A stretch of DNA of 64,000 nt from Symbiodinium natans (lineage: Eukaryota; Sar; Dinophyceae; Suessiales; Symbiodiniaceae), in NCBI GenBank assembly GCA_905221605.1, contig CAJNDS010001735.1, positions 309,136 to 373,135 on the forward strand, written 5' to 3'. The notes under the pieces are model-generated. The model was not told the origin of the DNA. It was given only the letters and a program-made list of their open reading frames with translations, and ran no database searches. Positions within the stretch are counted from its first letter, which is position 1. Each line of letters begins with the position of its first letter. Shown here piece by piece: positions 55,423 through 64,000 of the stretch. The translations under genes were made by a program, and so were the position numbers.

Positions 55423-55597
55423 AGGAGTTAAGGTTTATCAACTACGCCCTGCGAAAGGAGAAGTTCGTTTTCCGGTAGACGTTATCACCGGAGGAATTTC
55501 GGAAAGAAGTCAAGAGGACAGCAAGAGTTAAGGTTCATTAACTACGCCTTGCTGAAGCTGAAGAAAACAGGAGTTAAGGTTCATTAACTACGCCCTG
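55423..55597 (+). repeat. Three leader repeats with potential hairpin
   Basis: 29-bp repeats at 55423-55451, 55523-55551 and 55569-55597, each GAGTTAAGGTT-ATTAACTACGCC-TG. GTTAA and TTAAC can pair around a 6-nt loop in the second and third. They lie in the untranslated leader between the primer-binding site and ATG, where packaging or translation signals would sit. Confidence 0.85.
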
Positions 55598-55671
55598 TTG
55601 GATCAGTAGAGAAAAGGAGGTGAAGAAGAGAGAGCCTTGAGTCTGGACGACTTGCCTAGATCGTCAGAACA

Positions 55672-58600
55672 ATGGCGGAACAACAAAGAAACTTTGAAGC
55701 AATGTTGGCTGGCATTGGCCAGGCCACCGAAGCTCTAGGAAGAGTTGCGAGCCAAACAGCGACTCAGCAACAGCAGCTGACAGAAGCAATGCAAAGGCTT
55801 ACTGAGGCAGCTAGCCAAGGTGCTGCCCAGGCTGCGAGGAACTCCCCGAGAAGTGTGGGAGGTGAAGGAGCGCCAAGGGCGCAACCCTCAGGTGTCCCGT
55901 TCGACACCGGAGGAAAGATCTTGAAGCCGCCAGAAGTGTTCAACCCGGCAACACTGGAAGAAGAAGTCTCTCAATGGAGTGACTGGAGTTTCGCCTTTAA
56001 GAACTTTCTAGCATTCATGGACTATGAGTTCTTGGCAGACCTGAAGAAAGCTGAAACATCAGCGGATGCGTTGGACATCGAGGACGACATCGATGGATTC
56101 TATGCAGCGAGCGAAGGACGAAAGATAAGAGGAATGAAGCTGTATTCCGTCTTGAGCAGCTACTTGAAGAATCGCCCGTTGAAGGTGTTGAGAAGCATCG
56201 ATAACATGGATGGATTTGAAGTCTGGAGGCGACTAACAATGGAGCTCGAGCCATCCTCAAGATCTAGAAGTCTGGCAATGGCCCAAGCTTTGGTAGGATT
56301 CCCTGCAATGGCAAAGGGAGCTAGCCTGATGGATTATGTCCTCACGTTCGAGAAGCTGGTCAATGAGTACGAAAAGTTATCGACAACGAAGTACGATGAC
56401 AACTTAAAGATCGGAACGTTGCTGAAGGGCATCCCACAGAATCTGAAGCAGCACATCATGGTAGGAATCAATGAAAAGACAAGTTACAACGACTTGAGAA
56501 CGAAACTGCTACAATACGAAAGAAGCAACCAAACGTGGTCTGCTGAGAACATCTTGGGGTCACTGAGCGTTCAGGCCCCAGGAACAAGTTCAAGCTCCAA
56601 GGAGTACCAAGGACCGATCCCAATGGAGATCGATCGTCTAAAAGGAAAAGGAAAATATGAAAGAGGAAAAGGAGGAAGAGGAAAAGGAAAAGGAAAGTTC
56701 GAGAAAGGAAAAGGAAAGGGAAAAGGAAAAGAGAGAAAAGGCGGAAGAGGAAAAGGTCGCGGCAAAGGCCGTGGCAAAGGACGAGGAAAGTCTGTGAGGC
56801 AAGTGGAGAATGGTGGCTACGGAAGTCAAGGAAAAGGTTCAGGTGGAAAAGGATCAAGATCCGGTGTAGAATGCTACAAATGCGGAAAATATGGTCATTT
56901 CGCATCAGAATGTTGGACGTCAGCGAAAGGAGGAAAGGACTCCGGGAAAGGAGGAAAGTCGAAAGGAAAGATGCGACAAGTGCGTGAAGGCGAAGAAGAT
57001 TGGAACCAAGATCAAGAATGGCCAAGTGGTGTGTGGAATGCACCATCACAGTCAAGCGCCAGTTCACAGCCAAGCCAGTACCGAAGTCAAGAGCAATCGC
57101 AAGTGCGAGCTGCACAAGCTGCCAAAGGGAGTGAACAAGTGAGAAGAGTCAATGAAAGGTCGATGACAAGCATCGAGGAAGATGACGAAGAAGACGATGA
57201 TGAGATCGTAGACCTGATCGAGATGTTTCGAGAATGGGGATACAAGCCCTACGCAAGAATGGTGAAGATGAAGGAAGTTCAAGTGTTCGACATAAGTCAA
57301 GGAGATGAAGAGCTGAACGAGCTGGATGAGTACCAAATGTGGTATGAAGAAGACCAACCAGAAGTCAAACAGGAATCGGTTGAGAATCCAAGCCCAAGTC
57401 CAAGTGCTCAAGAAGAAGACCAACCAGAAGTCAGACAGGAATCGATTGAGAATCCAAGCCCAAGTCCAAGTGTCCAAGAAGCAAGTAAGGATCGAGTACG
57501 AACGGTTCGGTTCCCCGGATATGAAGACCTGATCGAAGTTGTCCTAGACAGTGGAGCAGATTGCCATGTCTTGCCGTTAAGCTATGATAGCGAAGACCTC
57601 GGAGAAGTGGAACTTCCAGCACTAAAGATGGTCATCACGGATGCACAAGGAAACGCAATCAGAACGACTGAAGCGAGGACCAACATAACGTTCGAATTCC
57701 AAAGGTCCGATGGAAAGGTGATTAAGGTCAAGGACACCGCCGTGTTTGGTCAAGTGACCCAACCGCTGTTCGCAGTGGGGAAGTTGTGTAAAGTCGGTTG
57801 GGGCATCGAACCCCAGGATGCATACAGTGCTTTCTTGACGAAGCTAGTGAAGCGGAAGAATGGAACGTCGGTATCGTATGTCCCGATAAGGTTTGCAAGA
57901 AACTCGACGGTGACAGATCTGAGGATCTACCGAGCGGCAATGGAGAAAGGACAAGGCGAAGTACCGATTTCAATCAGGAAACTCACCCTGACGAAGGAAC
58001 TGAAGGATGACATAGAGAATGGCAAGTACGAAGAAGGTTGGTTTTATCTCACTGACGGACGACCGGTGAGAATTGACTGGGATGTGAACACTACGTACAG
58101 CCTTGGAAGAGATGAAGGAAGAGCGTTCAAGTACAGAACAACGCTAAGGACCAGATATGAAGAAGAGCAGATAATCTGGGAAGAAATGGAATTTTATGAG
58201 TGTGCCGAGGAGTGGAGAGAAAAGAGTACAATGGTCATAGTACCAGAGATCGAGAATTCAGTGGTCATCACGATCATGGAAAGATTCCCGAGAAGCGTTG
58301 AAGATTACGGAGAGTACAGAAGTCCGTACAAGGAGAAGGAGACAGAAGAGAAGCTTGATGTGGAGATGGAACCACAAGGACAAAAAGATCTATGGAAAGG
58401 TAGGTCAGAAGAAGAGTTGCAACGAGACATTGAAAAAGGAATTGAAGAATTGGCACAAGCTCCAGGGCCTGGGTCAAACCCAGGAAAGAAATTACAAGAA
58501 GACAACGATGAGAAGGAGCGAAAGAAAGTTGAAGAACAACTTCCGAAACTCGGAGAAGTAATGGAAGAGAGAATGAAGATTGGAGGAATTGAGCTTACAC

Positions 58601-61600
58601 CAGCGAGTACGATAAAGCAATTGAGGAATGCTTGCGAGTTCCTCAAGATAGGAAAGACAGGAAGCAAAGCTCAAATTTGGCAGAGACTGAAAGAAGCTGT
58701 AGCATCAAACAAGATGAAGGAACTAGTAGAAATCTCGAAAGGACTCGAGGTTGAGTTCTCAAGAGAGCCAGATGGAGAGAAAAGACCGGAAGCACCGAGC
58801 GAAGAAGAAAGAAAGAGACACGAGCTGACACACTTACCAAAGGCGGACTGGTGTGAGAGTTGTTCGGCAACAAGAAGTAGAGAAGATGATTTCAAAGTGA
58901 CAGAGAAGAAGTATGAAGCATCGTTGGTAAGCGTGGATTTCAAGTTCACAGGAACAAGGAACGAAGAAGATGCGAAAGATGTGAAAGATGCATTGTGCAT
59001 AAGTTTGGTCATGGTGGATCAAGAGACAAAGTTTGTCCATGCAATTCCAGTTCAAAGCAAGGAAGTCACGAACTATCTGGTAGAAGAAGTTTGTAGAGTA
59101 CTGATGCTAATGCAGCCAAAAGTGATCCTGAGAACGGACACCGAACCAGCGATGATTGCATTGAGGAAGAAAGTGCAAGCGATAAGAAAGATGCAGAAAC
59201 TTGAAACAGAGATTCAAGATGTGGCACCAGACACACACCAAGGAGCGCAAGTTGAAAGATGGGTACAAACAGTGAGAAACTTATCGAAGACTTTGGTGTA
59301 TGGAGTTGAAAAGGAAGCGAAAGTGAAAATCACGAGCGAAAGTACACTGTATCCATGGGCACCGAGACATGCAGCGTTCTTGTTGAACAGGTTTGTTGTT
59401 CAACAGGGGAAGACCCCATTCGAGTTGGTATTTGACCGTGAGTACAAAGGAACTTTGGTACCATGGGGTAGTGTGGTTGTGGCGAAACCACTACCGAAAA
59501 CGAGAGAGAAAGGTGAAGCATGGAAGAAAGGAATCTTCGTTGGAAAGGACATGGTTTCAAACATGAATCTGGTGAGCACACGAAGCGGAATCATCAAAAG
59601 TCGGACAATGAGACAATGTTCGCCAACGTTTGACGTGGAGACATTGGCATATGCATGCGGAACGCCGTGGAATCATAGCCAAGAGCAGTTGACAGGACGG
59701 TCGAAGCAGCCGAAGAGGCTACCGCCATCGAGTGGAATCGAAGTGGCGCCGATCGAAGGACCGCCCGTACAAGTCCCGAGAACTCCAGCAGTTGGTCTGG
59801 AGACGCCGCAGTATAGCCCGACAGCGTCGGAAAGACCGAGCGACGCAATGGCGTCTGACCCACCGACAAGTGATGATGATGACAACGATGAAGATCCCGG
59901 CGAAGGCCAAAGAAGTTCTGAAGCAAGCAGTAGGAAAGGAGCAGCGGCAAGGAAAAGAGATGAAGCAAGTATGACCTCAGGTGAAGCCGAGGAAGAAGAG
60001 CCGGAAGGCACGAGCAAAAGAGAGCTCGAAGGAGCAGCCGCAGAAGAACCTGAAGCCACAAGGCTGAGAGTCGACGAAGGAAGCGGACAAGTTGAAGAAA
60101 GACCTGAGAAGATCCAAAGAGGAGAACCCTCAGGAACGGTGAGAAGGATAATGGCCACAAGAAGTGTGCAAGAAGTTGCGTCATTTCTCAGGAAGGATTT
60201 GCCGAAGTACCATGACGACGAAGAGGTAGAGTTGGAAGAGTTTGACGGACTCGAAGTCGAGTTTGAAGAGCCTGAAGAGGAAAGAAGCTCAGAACTCGGA
60301 GAAGACGAAGAGTTCGAGGAAAGCATGCCAAGGTGGTCAAACAAGTTCGAAGATGGACCTCCGAAGTTGGATGAAGGCGAGTTGACGAAGGTCGACGTTG
60401 TGTCGAGAGAGCACGAGATAAGCCGACTCACAGAGATGAAAGTCTTGAAAGAGCTGCCTGAAGGCACGAGTGTGAGCAACTACAAGTACCTTTCAACCAA
60501 AGTTGTCTACGATTGGAGGCATCGAGACAACGAATGGCAACGGCGTGGCCGGTTAGTTGCCCGCGAGTTTAAATGGTTGGGGTCAACGGACATCGCATCG
60601 TTATTTTCTCCAACGGGAGTTGCGAGCACGGTGAAGTTACTCTCAGCAATGTTTGTGTCGTCGAACGACCACATCCTTGGAAGCATCGATGTAGGAGATG
60701 CCTACTTGATGGTAGAACAAGAAGAACCAACAGTCGTCGAAGTCGATGGAAAGTACTATGAACTCGGATTCACGTTGCCAGGGCAACGGATAGGATCAAG
60801 CGCATGGTTCAACAAGCTGAAAGGATACCTTGAAGAGTATGGACTCAAGTCCGACGAAGGACTACCAGCTTTGTTTTACAGGAGACAAGAAAAAGGAAAA
60901 GCTGGAATGGTTGTGTTATCACACGTTGACGACATGGAACTGTACGCGACTGAGAAAGAGTTCCAAGGATTGATCGAGTTTCTGAGAAAGAAGAAGTTGA
61001 AGATCAAGGTCGAAGGACCGTTGCGAGAACAAGAAGGTTCAATGAGTTTTCTGAAGAGAGGATTCAGCGCAGTGAATGATGGAGACGTTGAGATCACGAT
61101 GAATTCCAAGTACATCGAAGGATTGACCGAAGTGTTGGAGTTGGAAAATTCGTATCCAAAGAAACTGCCATGCCCAGCGGACAATGGAAGGGCAATGCAA
61201 GCGAAGAAAGGAGGAATGGAACCGCTATCGGAAGCGGATCATCACACGTACAGGAAAGGTGTAGGTATATTGTTGTACTTAGTGCCAGAACGGCCCGATT
61301 TGATGTACGTGCTGAAGAAACTTTCAACGAAGCTAGCAGCGCCTGTGGAAGCAGACATGGAACTGCTAAGGCATGCTGCGAAGTACCTGAAAGGAACACC
61401 CGACGTGTCGCTGATACACAAGAAGAGCTACCCAGGAAGAAGTTTCATCGAAGAGCGAAATGAGAGAAAAGATGAAGAAGTCGAGAGAAATGTCTATGAG
61501 CAAGAGTCACTGTTGGAGATAGTGACGGATTCTGATTGGGCAGCCGACAGAGAGTCGAGGCAGAGCGTGTCGTGTGGAGCGATCATGCTGAATGGAAATC

Positions 61601-62991
61601 TGATTCATTTTCAGAGCAAGCGGCAGAAGAGCATAGCTCTCAGCTCATGCGAAGCAGAGACTATCGCCGCAACGTCAATACTTTCTGAAGGAGTGTTTCT
61701 AAAGGCACTGTTAACGAGAATCCTCGGAAAAGAACCAAAGATGGTAATGTATTCAGATTCGAGCAGTTCGAGACAATTGATTGCTCGGAAAGGACTGGGG
61801 AAAGCCCGTCATCTCGACGTTGATCTGTTATGGATCCAGAGTATCCCGAGGTTGATCATCAAAGCGATCAAAGGAAAGGACAACCCAGCTGATCTGGGAA
61901 CAAAGAGCTTAAGCAAAGACAAGATCCGGAAGTACATGGCAAGCCTCGGATATGTAGGAGAGTTTGTGGACCAAGAAGAAGTTGAAAGAAATGTGCAAGT
62001 GCGAAGAACGAACGGCAATGGCCGAAGCGGCAATGGCCGGCGAATGGACGATGAACGATTAGCGAAGATCATACAAGCTGTAACGATGGCTGTGTTGATA
62101 GGAATGGGAGAAGCCAAGAAAGCCAAGGAAGAAGATCAAGGACCGGGAATGGTCATGTGTATCATGATTGGTTGTGTGACATGCATGGTTTGTTGCACAG
62201 TTTATCCCGCAGCCGTTCTCTTGCTCAAGCAAGTAGGAAGAAGAGAAAAGAAGGTAGAAAAGAGAACGATGGAAGGAGAGAAGACTCACGAACAAATGAT
62301 GGAAGAAAAAGTGGAAGAGCTGAAGGAGATGAAGACAGGAGCCGAGGAGCGCAGGAAAAAGTTACTGGAGAATGCTCCAAAAGAAGAGGAACAGGCCGAA
62401 AAGCCAAAGGAAGAGGCCAAAGAAGAACTGAAGGAGGAGAAGGAAGAGAAGAAAGAAAAGAAGAAGGAGAAGGATTCGTCGTGCAGTGATTCTGCAAGCG
62501 AGTCATCTTCAAGCGAGTCAAGTTCGAGCGACGAGAAGGAGGAGAAGAAAGAAGAAAAGGACCAGAAAGAAGACAAGGACCAGGAAAAAGTCAAGAACCA
62601 GGAAGAAGTCAAGAACCAGGAAGAAGTCAAGGACCAGAAAGAAGTCAAGGACCAGGAAGAAGTCAAGGACCAGGAAGAAGTCAAGGACCAGGAAGAAGTC
62701 AAGGACCAGGAAGAAGTCAAGGACCAGGAAGAAGCGCCTGAGAAGGAAGGAAAAAAGGAGGAAGGAGCCGAAAAAGCCGATGACGATGAAAGATACGTCC
62801 TCCTGGCAAAGGAAGGCCTATGGCCAACGATCTTAAGCTCAATGCAGCTGGACGAAAGGGGAGCGAAGATGCTCGAAGAGACAGGGATCGATGGCGACGC
62901 CCTAAGGTCCGAAGCGACGCAGAGAATGTTCCAAGAGTTCAAAGAGACAATGGAGAGTCCAGGCAGCCCTGAAGGAGCAAGAAGAAGATGA
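55672..62991 (+). CDS. Ty1/copia-type Gag-Pol polyprotein
   Basis: 2439 codons, intact. Gag occupies about 1-400 (LEEEVSQWSDWSFAFKNFLAF...), with a Lys/Gly-rich tract and CCHC knuckle CYKCGKYGHFASEC (401-414). The protease has VVLDSGADCHVLP with D626. A SAP-like helix pair, LTPASTIKQLRNACEFLKIG...AQIWQRLKEA, lies at 975-1012. Integrase: HELTHLPKADWCESC (H1050, H1054, C1061, C1064), then D1089, D1156 and E1195. RT: SIDVGDAYLMV with D1673, and HVDD at 1751-1754. RNase H: VTDSDWAADRESRQS with D1953, SSCEAE with E1996, YSDSS. Protease-integrase-RT-RNase H order defines Ty1/copia. Past residue 2080 is an extension with a hydrophobic segment (2160-2186), Lys/Glu helices and ten six-residue charged repeats. 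The ATG at 55672 follows a good context (ACAATGG). Confidence 0.93.
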   Translation: MAEQQRNFEAMLAGIGQATEALGRVASQTATQQQQLTEAMQRLTEAASQGAAQAARNSPRSVGGEGAPRAQPSGVPFDTGGKILKPPEVFNPATLEEEVSQWSDWSFAFKNFLAFMDYEFLADLKKAETSADALDIEDDIDGFYAASEGRKIRGMKLYSVLSSYLKNRPLKVLRSIDNMDGFEVWRRLTMELEPSSRSRSLAMAQALVGFPAMAKGASLMDYVLTFEKLVNEYEKLSTTKYDDNLKIGTLLKGIPQNLKQHIMVGINEKTSYNDLRTKLLQYERSNQTWSAENILGSLSVQAPGTSSSSKEYQGPIPMEIDRLKGKGKYERGKGGRGKGKGKFEKGKGKGKGKERKGGRGKGRGKGRGKGRGKSVRQVENGGYGSQGKGSGGKGSRSGVECYKCGKYGHFASECWTSAKGGKDSGKGGKSKGKMRQVREGEEDWNQDQEWPSGVWNAPSQSSASSQPSQYRSQEQSQVRAAQAAKGSEQVRRVNERSMTSIEEDDEEDDDEIVDLIEMFREWGYKPYARMVKMKEVQVFDISQGDEELNELDEYQMWYEEDQPEVKQESVENPSPSPSAQEEDQPEVRQESIENPSPSPSVQEASKDRVRTVRFPGYEDLIEVVLDSGADCHVLPLSYDSEDLGEVELPALKMVITDAQGNAIRTTEARTNITFEFQRSDGKVIKVKDTAVFGQVTQPLFAVGKLCKVGWGIEPQDAYSAFLTKLVKRKNGTSVSYVPIRFARNSTVTDLRIYRAAMEKGQGEVPISIRKLTLTKELKDDIENGKYEEGWFYLTDGRPVRIDWDVNTTYSLGRDEGRAFKYRTTLRTRYEEEQIIWEEMEFYECAEEWREKSTMVIVPEIENSVVITIMERFPRSVEDYGEYRSPYKEKETEEKLDVEMEPQGQKDLWKGRSEEELQRDIEKGIEELAQAPGPGSNPGKKLQEDNDEKERKKVEEQLPKLGEVMEERMKIGGIELTPASTIKQLRNACEFLKIGKTGSKAQIWQRLKEAVASNKMKELVEISKGLEVEFSREPDGEKRPEAPSEEERKRHELTHLPKADWCESCSATRSREDDFKVTEKKYEASLVSVDFKFTGTRNEEDAKDVKDALCISLVMVDQETKFVHAIPVQSKEVTNYLVEEVCRVLMLMQPKVILRTDTEPAMIALRKKVQAIRKMQKLETEIQDVAPDTHQGAQVERWVQTVRNLSKTLVYGVEKEAKVKITSESTLYPWAPRHAAFLLNRFVVQQGKTPFELVFDREYKGTLVPWGSVVVAKPLPKTREKGEAWKKGIFVGKDMVSNMNLVSTRSGIIKSRTMRQCSPTFDVETLAYACGTPWNHSQEQLTGRSKQPKRLPPSSGIEVAPIEGPPVQVPRTPAVGLETPQYSPTASERPSDAMASDPPTSDDDDNDEDPGEGQRSSEASSRKGAAARKRDEASMTSGEAEEEEPEGTSKRELEGAAAEEPEATRLRVDEGSGQVEERPEKIQRGEPSGTVRRIMATRSVQEVASFLRKDLPKYHDDEEVELEEFDGLEVEFEEPEEERSSELGEDEEFEESMPRWSNKFEDGPPKLDEGELTKVDVVSREHEISRLTEMKVLKELPEGTSVSNYKYLSTKVVYDWRHRDNEWQRRGRLVAREFKWLGSTDIASLFSPTGVASTVKLLSAMFVSSNDHILGSIDVGDAYLMVEQEEPTVVEVDGKYYELGFTLPGQRIGSSAWFNKLKGYLEEYGLKSDEGLPALFYRRQEKGKAGMVVLSHVDDMELYATEKEFQGLIEFLRKKKLKIKVEGPLREQEGSMSFLKRGFSAVNDGDVEITMNSKYIEGLTEVLELENSYPKKLPCPADNGRAMQAKKGGMEPLSEADHHTYRKGVGILLYLVPERPDLMYVLKKLSTKLAAPVEADMELLRHAAKYLKGTPDVSLIHKKSYPGRSFIEERNERKDEEVERNVYEQESLLEIVTDSDWAADRESRQSVSCGAIMLNGNLIHFQSKRQKSIALSSCEAETIAATSILSEGVFLKALLTRILGKEPKMVMYSDSSSSRQLIARKGLGKARHLDVDLLWIQSIPRLIIKAIKGKDNPADLGTKSLSKDKIRKYMASLGYVGEFVDQEEVERNVQVRRTNGNGRSGNGRRMDDERLAKIIQAVTMAVLIGMGEAKKAKEEDQGPGMVMCIMIGCVTCMVCCTVYPAAVLLLKQVGRREKKVEKRTMEGEKTHEQMMEEKVEELKEMKTGAEERRKKLLENAPKEEEQAEKPKEEAKEELKEEKEEKKEKKKEKDSSCSDSASESSSSESSSSDEKEEKKEEKDQKEDKDQEKVKNQEEVKNQEEVKDQKEVKDQEEVKDQEEVKDQEEVKDQEEVKDQEEAPEKEGKKEEGAEKADDDERYVLLAKEGLWPTILSSMQLDERGAKMLEETGIDGDALRSEATQRMFQEFKETMESPGSPEGARRR
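62557..62736 (+). repeat. In-frame 18-bp tandem repeat (KDQEEV x10)
   Basis: Ten units encode KDQKED, KDQEKV, KNQEEV and mostly KDQEEV, a highly charged helical tail of the copia polyprotein at residues 2296-2355. Near-identical central units imply recent slippage or unequal exchange. Confidence 0.92.
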
Positions 62992-63010
62992 GAAGGACTC
63001 GGACGAGCTG

Positions 63011-64000
63011 ATGTACGAAGATGTCGCCAATGCAGAAAAGGAAGCGGAAGATGCCGAACGGGCATATGGCGAAAAGTACCGCGAGATCGAGAAGATGATG
63101 GAAGAGTGCAAAAGCCTTAAGTCCACGATGCAGAAGAAGAAGAAGGAAGCTGAGGGACATTTGGCGGAGTACAATGAGTTCAAGCACTCAAGAAGAATGC
63201 TGAGCGTGGTAAGGATGCTTGTAGAGACAAGTGAAGAAGTGATGAAGTGTTTGGTGGAAGCATCGCCAGACTATGGTCGAATTTTCGAAGAAAGACCGAG
63301 AGTGTCCTTACTCGAGCGAATGCGCAAAAGGAAGATGGCCGAAGGAGCCAGCGAGGCAGAGTCAATGGCTGCAGGCTCGGAAAGGCAGGTGAAGACGAAG
63401 GCAATGCCAAAGCCATTGAAGCTACGCAAGGAGATGGCAGAAGTTGTGCAAGTTGATGATGCCATCGAAGAGAAGAAGAATGAAGGTGAAGGAAAGAAGA
63501 AAAAGGAAGAAGAGCCAGACCTGAGCAGTGTCAACCCAAGATGGCTTTTGAAGTCAGGGGAAAAAAGCACCCGAGACGAGAAGGAGACCGGAAAACGCCC
63601 GGCAGGATGTTTTTTCTGCAAAGGCCCGCACCGAGCTGTAGACTGCCAGTCAATGCTGGAGCTGGCAAGAGAGACAGCGGGAAAGGTTCCAAGTGCTGAG
63701 TGGCGAAAGAAGGAGAACCGTGGCCTATGGTGCAAGTGGTGTTGGTACACGAGCAAGAACCCGACAGAGTACACGGGGTGGGGAAGCCATACCCACCAAA
63801 GATGCTGGTACCAAAAGCAAGGCCAAGCAAATGAAGACAAGGCCAAGGCAGAAAAGGAAAGGGCAGGAGCAATGGAAGTTAGCGAAGAACTCCAGAATAT
63901 GATAGACACAAGCCAAAGGCCTGCTGAGCCAAAAGGAATGCCACCGAATCCCCAATGGGGGATGGAGACGCTCAAGAAGAGAAAGGAGCCGGAAACGTCA
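63011..64000 (+). CDS. Second Gag-like ORF of the copia element (3' end outside window)
   Basis: Open from an ATG at 63011 to the window end in the +1 frame relative to the polyprotein; the same frame is open upstream across the polyprotein stop (ALKEQEEDEKDSDEL...). The first part is a long coiled coil (ANAEKEAEDAERAYGEKYREIEKMMEECKSLKSTMQKKKKEAEGHLAEY in successive blocks). Then come a basic region, a zinc-knuckle-like CFFCKGPHRAVDC (C-x2-C-x3-H-x4-C, about 63609-63647) and Trp/Cys-rich CKWCWYTSKNP...HQRCWY. Together this resembles a separate nucleic-acid-binding structural protein after pol. It could be expressed by frameshift or reinitiation. No database family can be named. Confidence 0.65.
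   Translation, partial: MYEDVANAEKEAEDAERAYGEKYREIEKMMEECKSLKSTMQKKKKEAEGHLAEYNEFKHSRRMLSVVRMLVETSEEVMKCLVEASPDYGRIFEERPRVSLLERMRKRKMAEGASEAESMAAGSERQVKTKAMPKPLKLRKEMAEVVQVDDAIEEKKNEGEGKKKKEEEPDLSSVNPRWLLKSGEKSTRDEKETGKRPAGCFFCKGPHRAVDCQSMLELARETAGKVPSAEWRKKENRGLWCKWCWYTSKNPTEYTGWGSHTHQRCWYQKQGQANEDKAKAEKERAGAMEVSEELQNMIDTSQRPAEPKGMPPNPQWGMETLKKRKEPETS

Noticed and set aside
62152-62235. Envelope glycoprotein in the copia element
   Set aside because: Only one hydrophobic segment, no signal peptide or ectodomain with paired Cys; not enough for an Env call.

Overview
This 64 kb window looks like repeat-dense nuclear DNA of a dinoflagellate (a Symbiodiniaceae-like alga would fit; genus and species cannot be told from the window). 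The strongest evidence is a complete dinoflagellate trans-spliced leader (SL) at 47926-47947, abutted by a truncated second SL. Shorter SL relics lie at the 5' ends of many other repeat units, and these units end in short A-runs. This is the known dinoflagellate habit of returning trans-spliced mRNAs to the genome as cDNA. I see no rRNA, tRNA, SL-RNA gene or clear single-copy host gene; almost everything is a mobile element or a product of one.

Layout. (1) 1-1618: a minus-strand copy of a 1.7-kb SL-to-poly(A) family (called S1 here), an 11-bp iteron array, and the 5' part of a kinase-like retroposed unit (S2). (2) 1619-22399: a minus-strand tyrosine-recombinase (YR, DIRS/Ngaro/PAT-like) retrotransposon inserted into that S2 copy. 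It has split direct repeats (A1 - genes - B1 A2 - B2) and encodes, in transcription order, a YR, a Gag-like CCCH protein, a TET/JBP-like 2-oxoglutarate/Fe(II) dioxygenase fused to a cytosine-C5-methyltransferase-like domain, then RT and RNase H. (3) Nested inside it, 2469-14181: an 11.7-kb LINE (LINE A) that cut the RNase H reading frame and left a 14-bp target-site duplication and an A8 tail. LINE A encodes a large ORF1 with a Tpt1-like module, an APE-type endonuclease, RT, a run of zinc fingers and a USP-type deubiquitinase-like protein. (4) 22400-54226: a mosaic of S1 and S2 copies, three copies of a second LINE (LINE B: Cys-rich/coiled-coil ORF1, EN, RT, RNase H), satellite-like tracts and iteron arrays. 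It includes a large inverted repeat with arms of about 2.6 kb. S1, S2 and LINE B share a 3' end (GCTCAACTCGG plus A-run) and nearly always abut the AACCTGGGTTG iterons, which suggests one retroposition machinery with a preferred target. (5) 54300-64000: the 5' part of a Ty1/copia-type retrotransposon with a 2439-residue Gag-Pol polyprotein, SAP-like domain, membrane segment, charged repeat tail and a second Gag-like zinc-knuckle ORF that runs off the window.

How it works together: LINE B probably supplies the enzymes that mobilise S1 and S2 in trans. The YR element couples retrotransposition to two predicted DNA-base-modifying activities, striking in a lineage whose DNA is rich in 5-hydroxymethyluracil and 5-methylcytosine. 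LINE A couples it to predicted deubiquitination. Nesting gives a relative chronology: S2 copy, then YR element, then LINE A. All functions are read from motifs; no database search was possible. Repeat boundaries given from visible tails and junctions should be good to a few bases; others are marked approximate.
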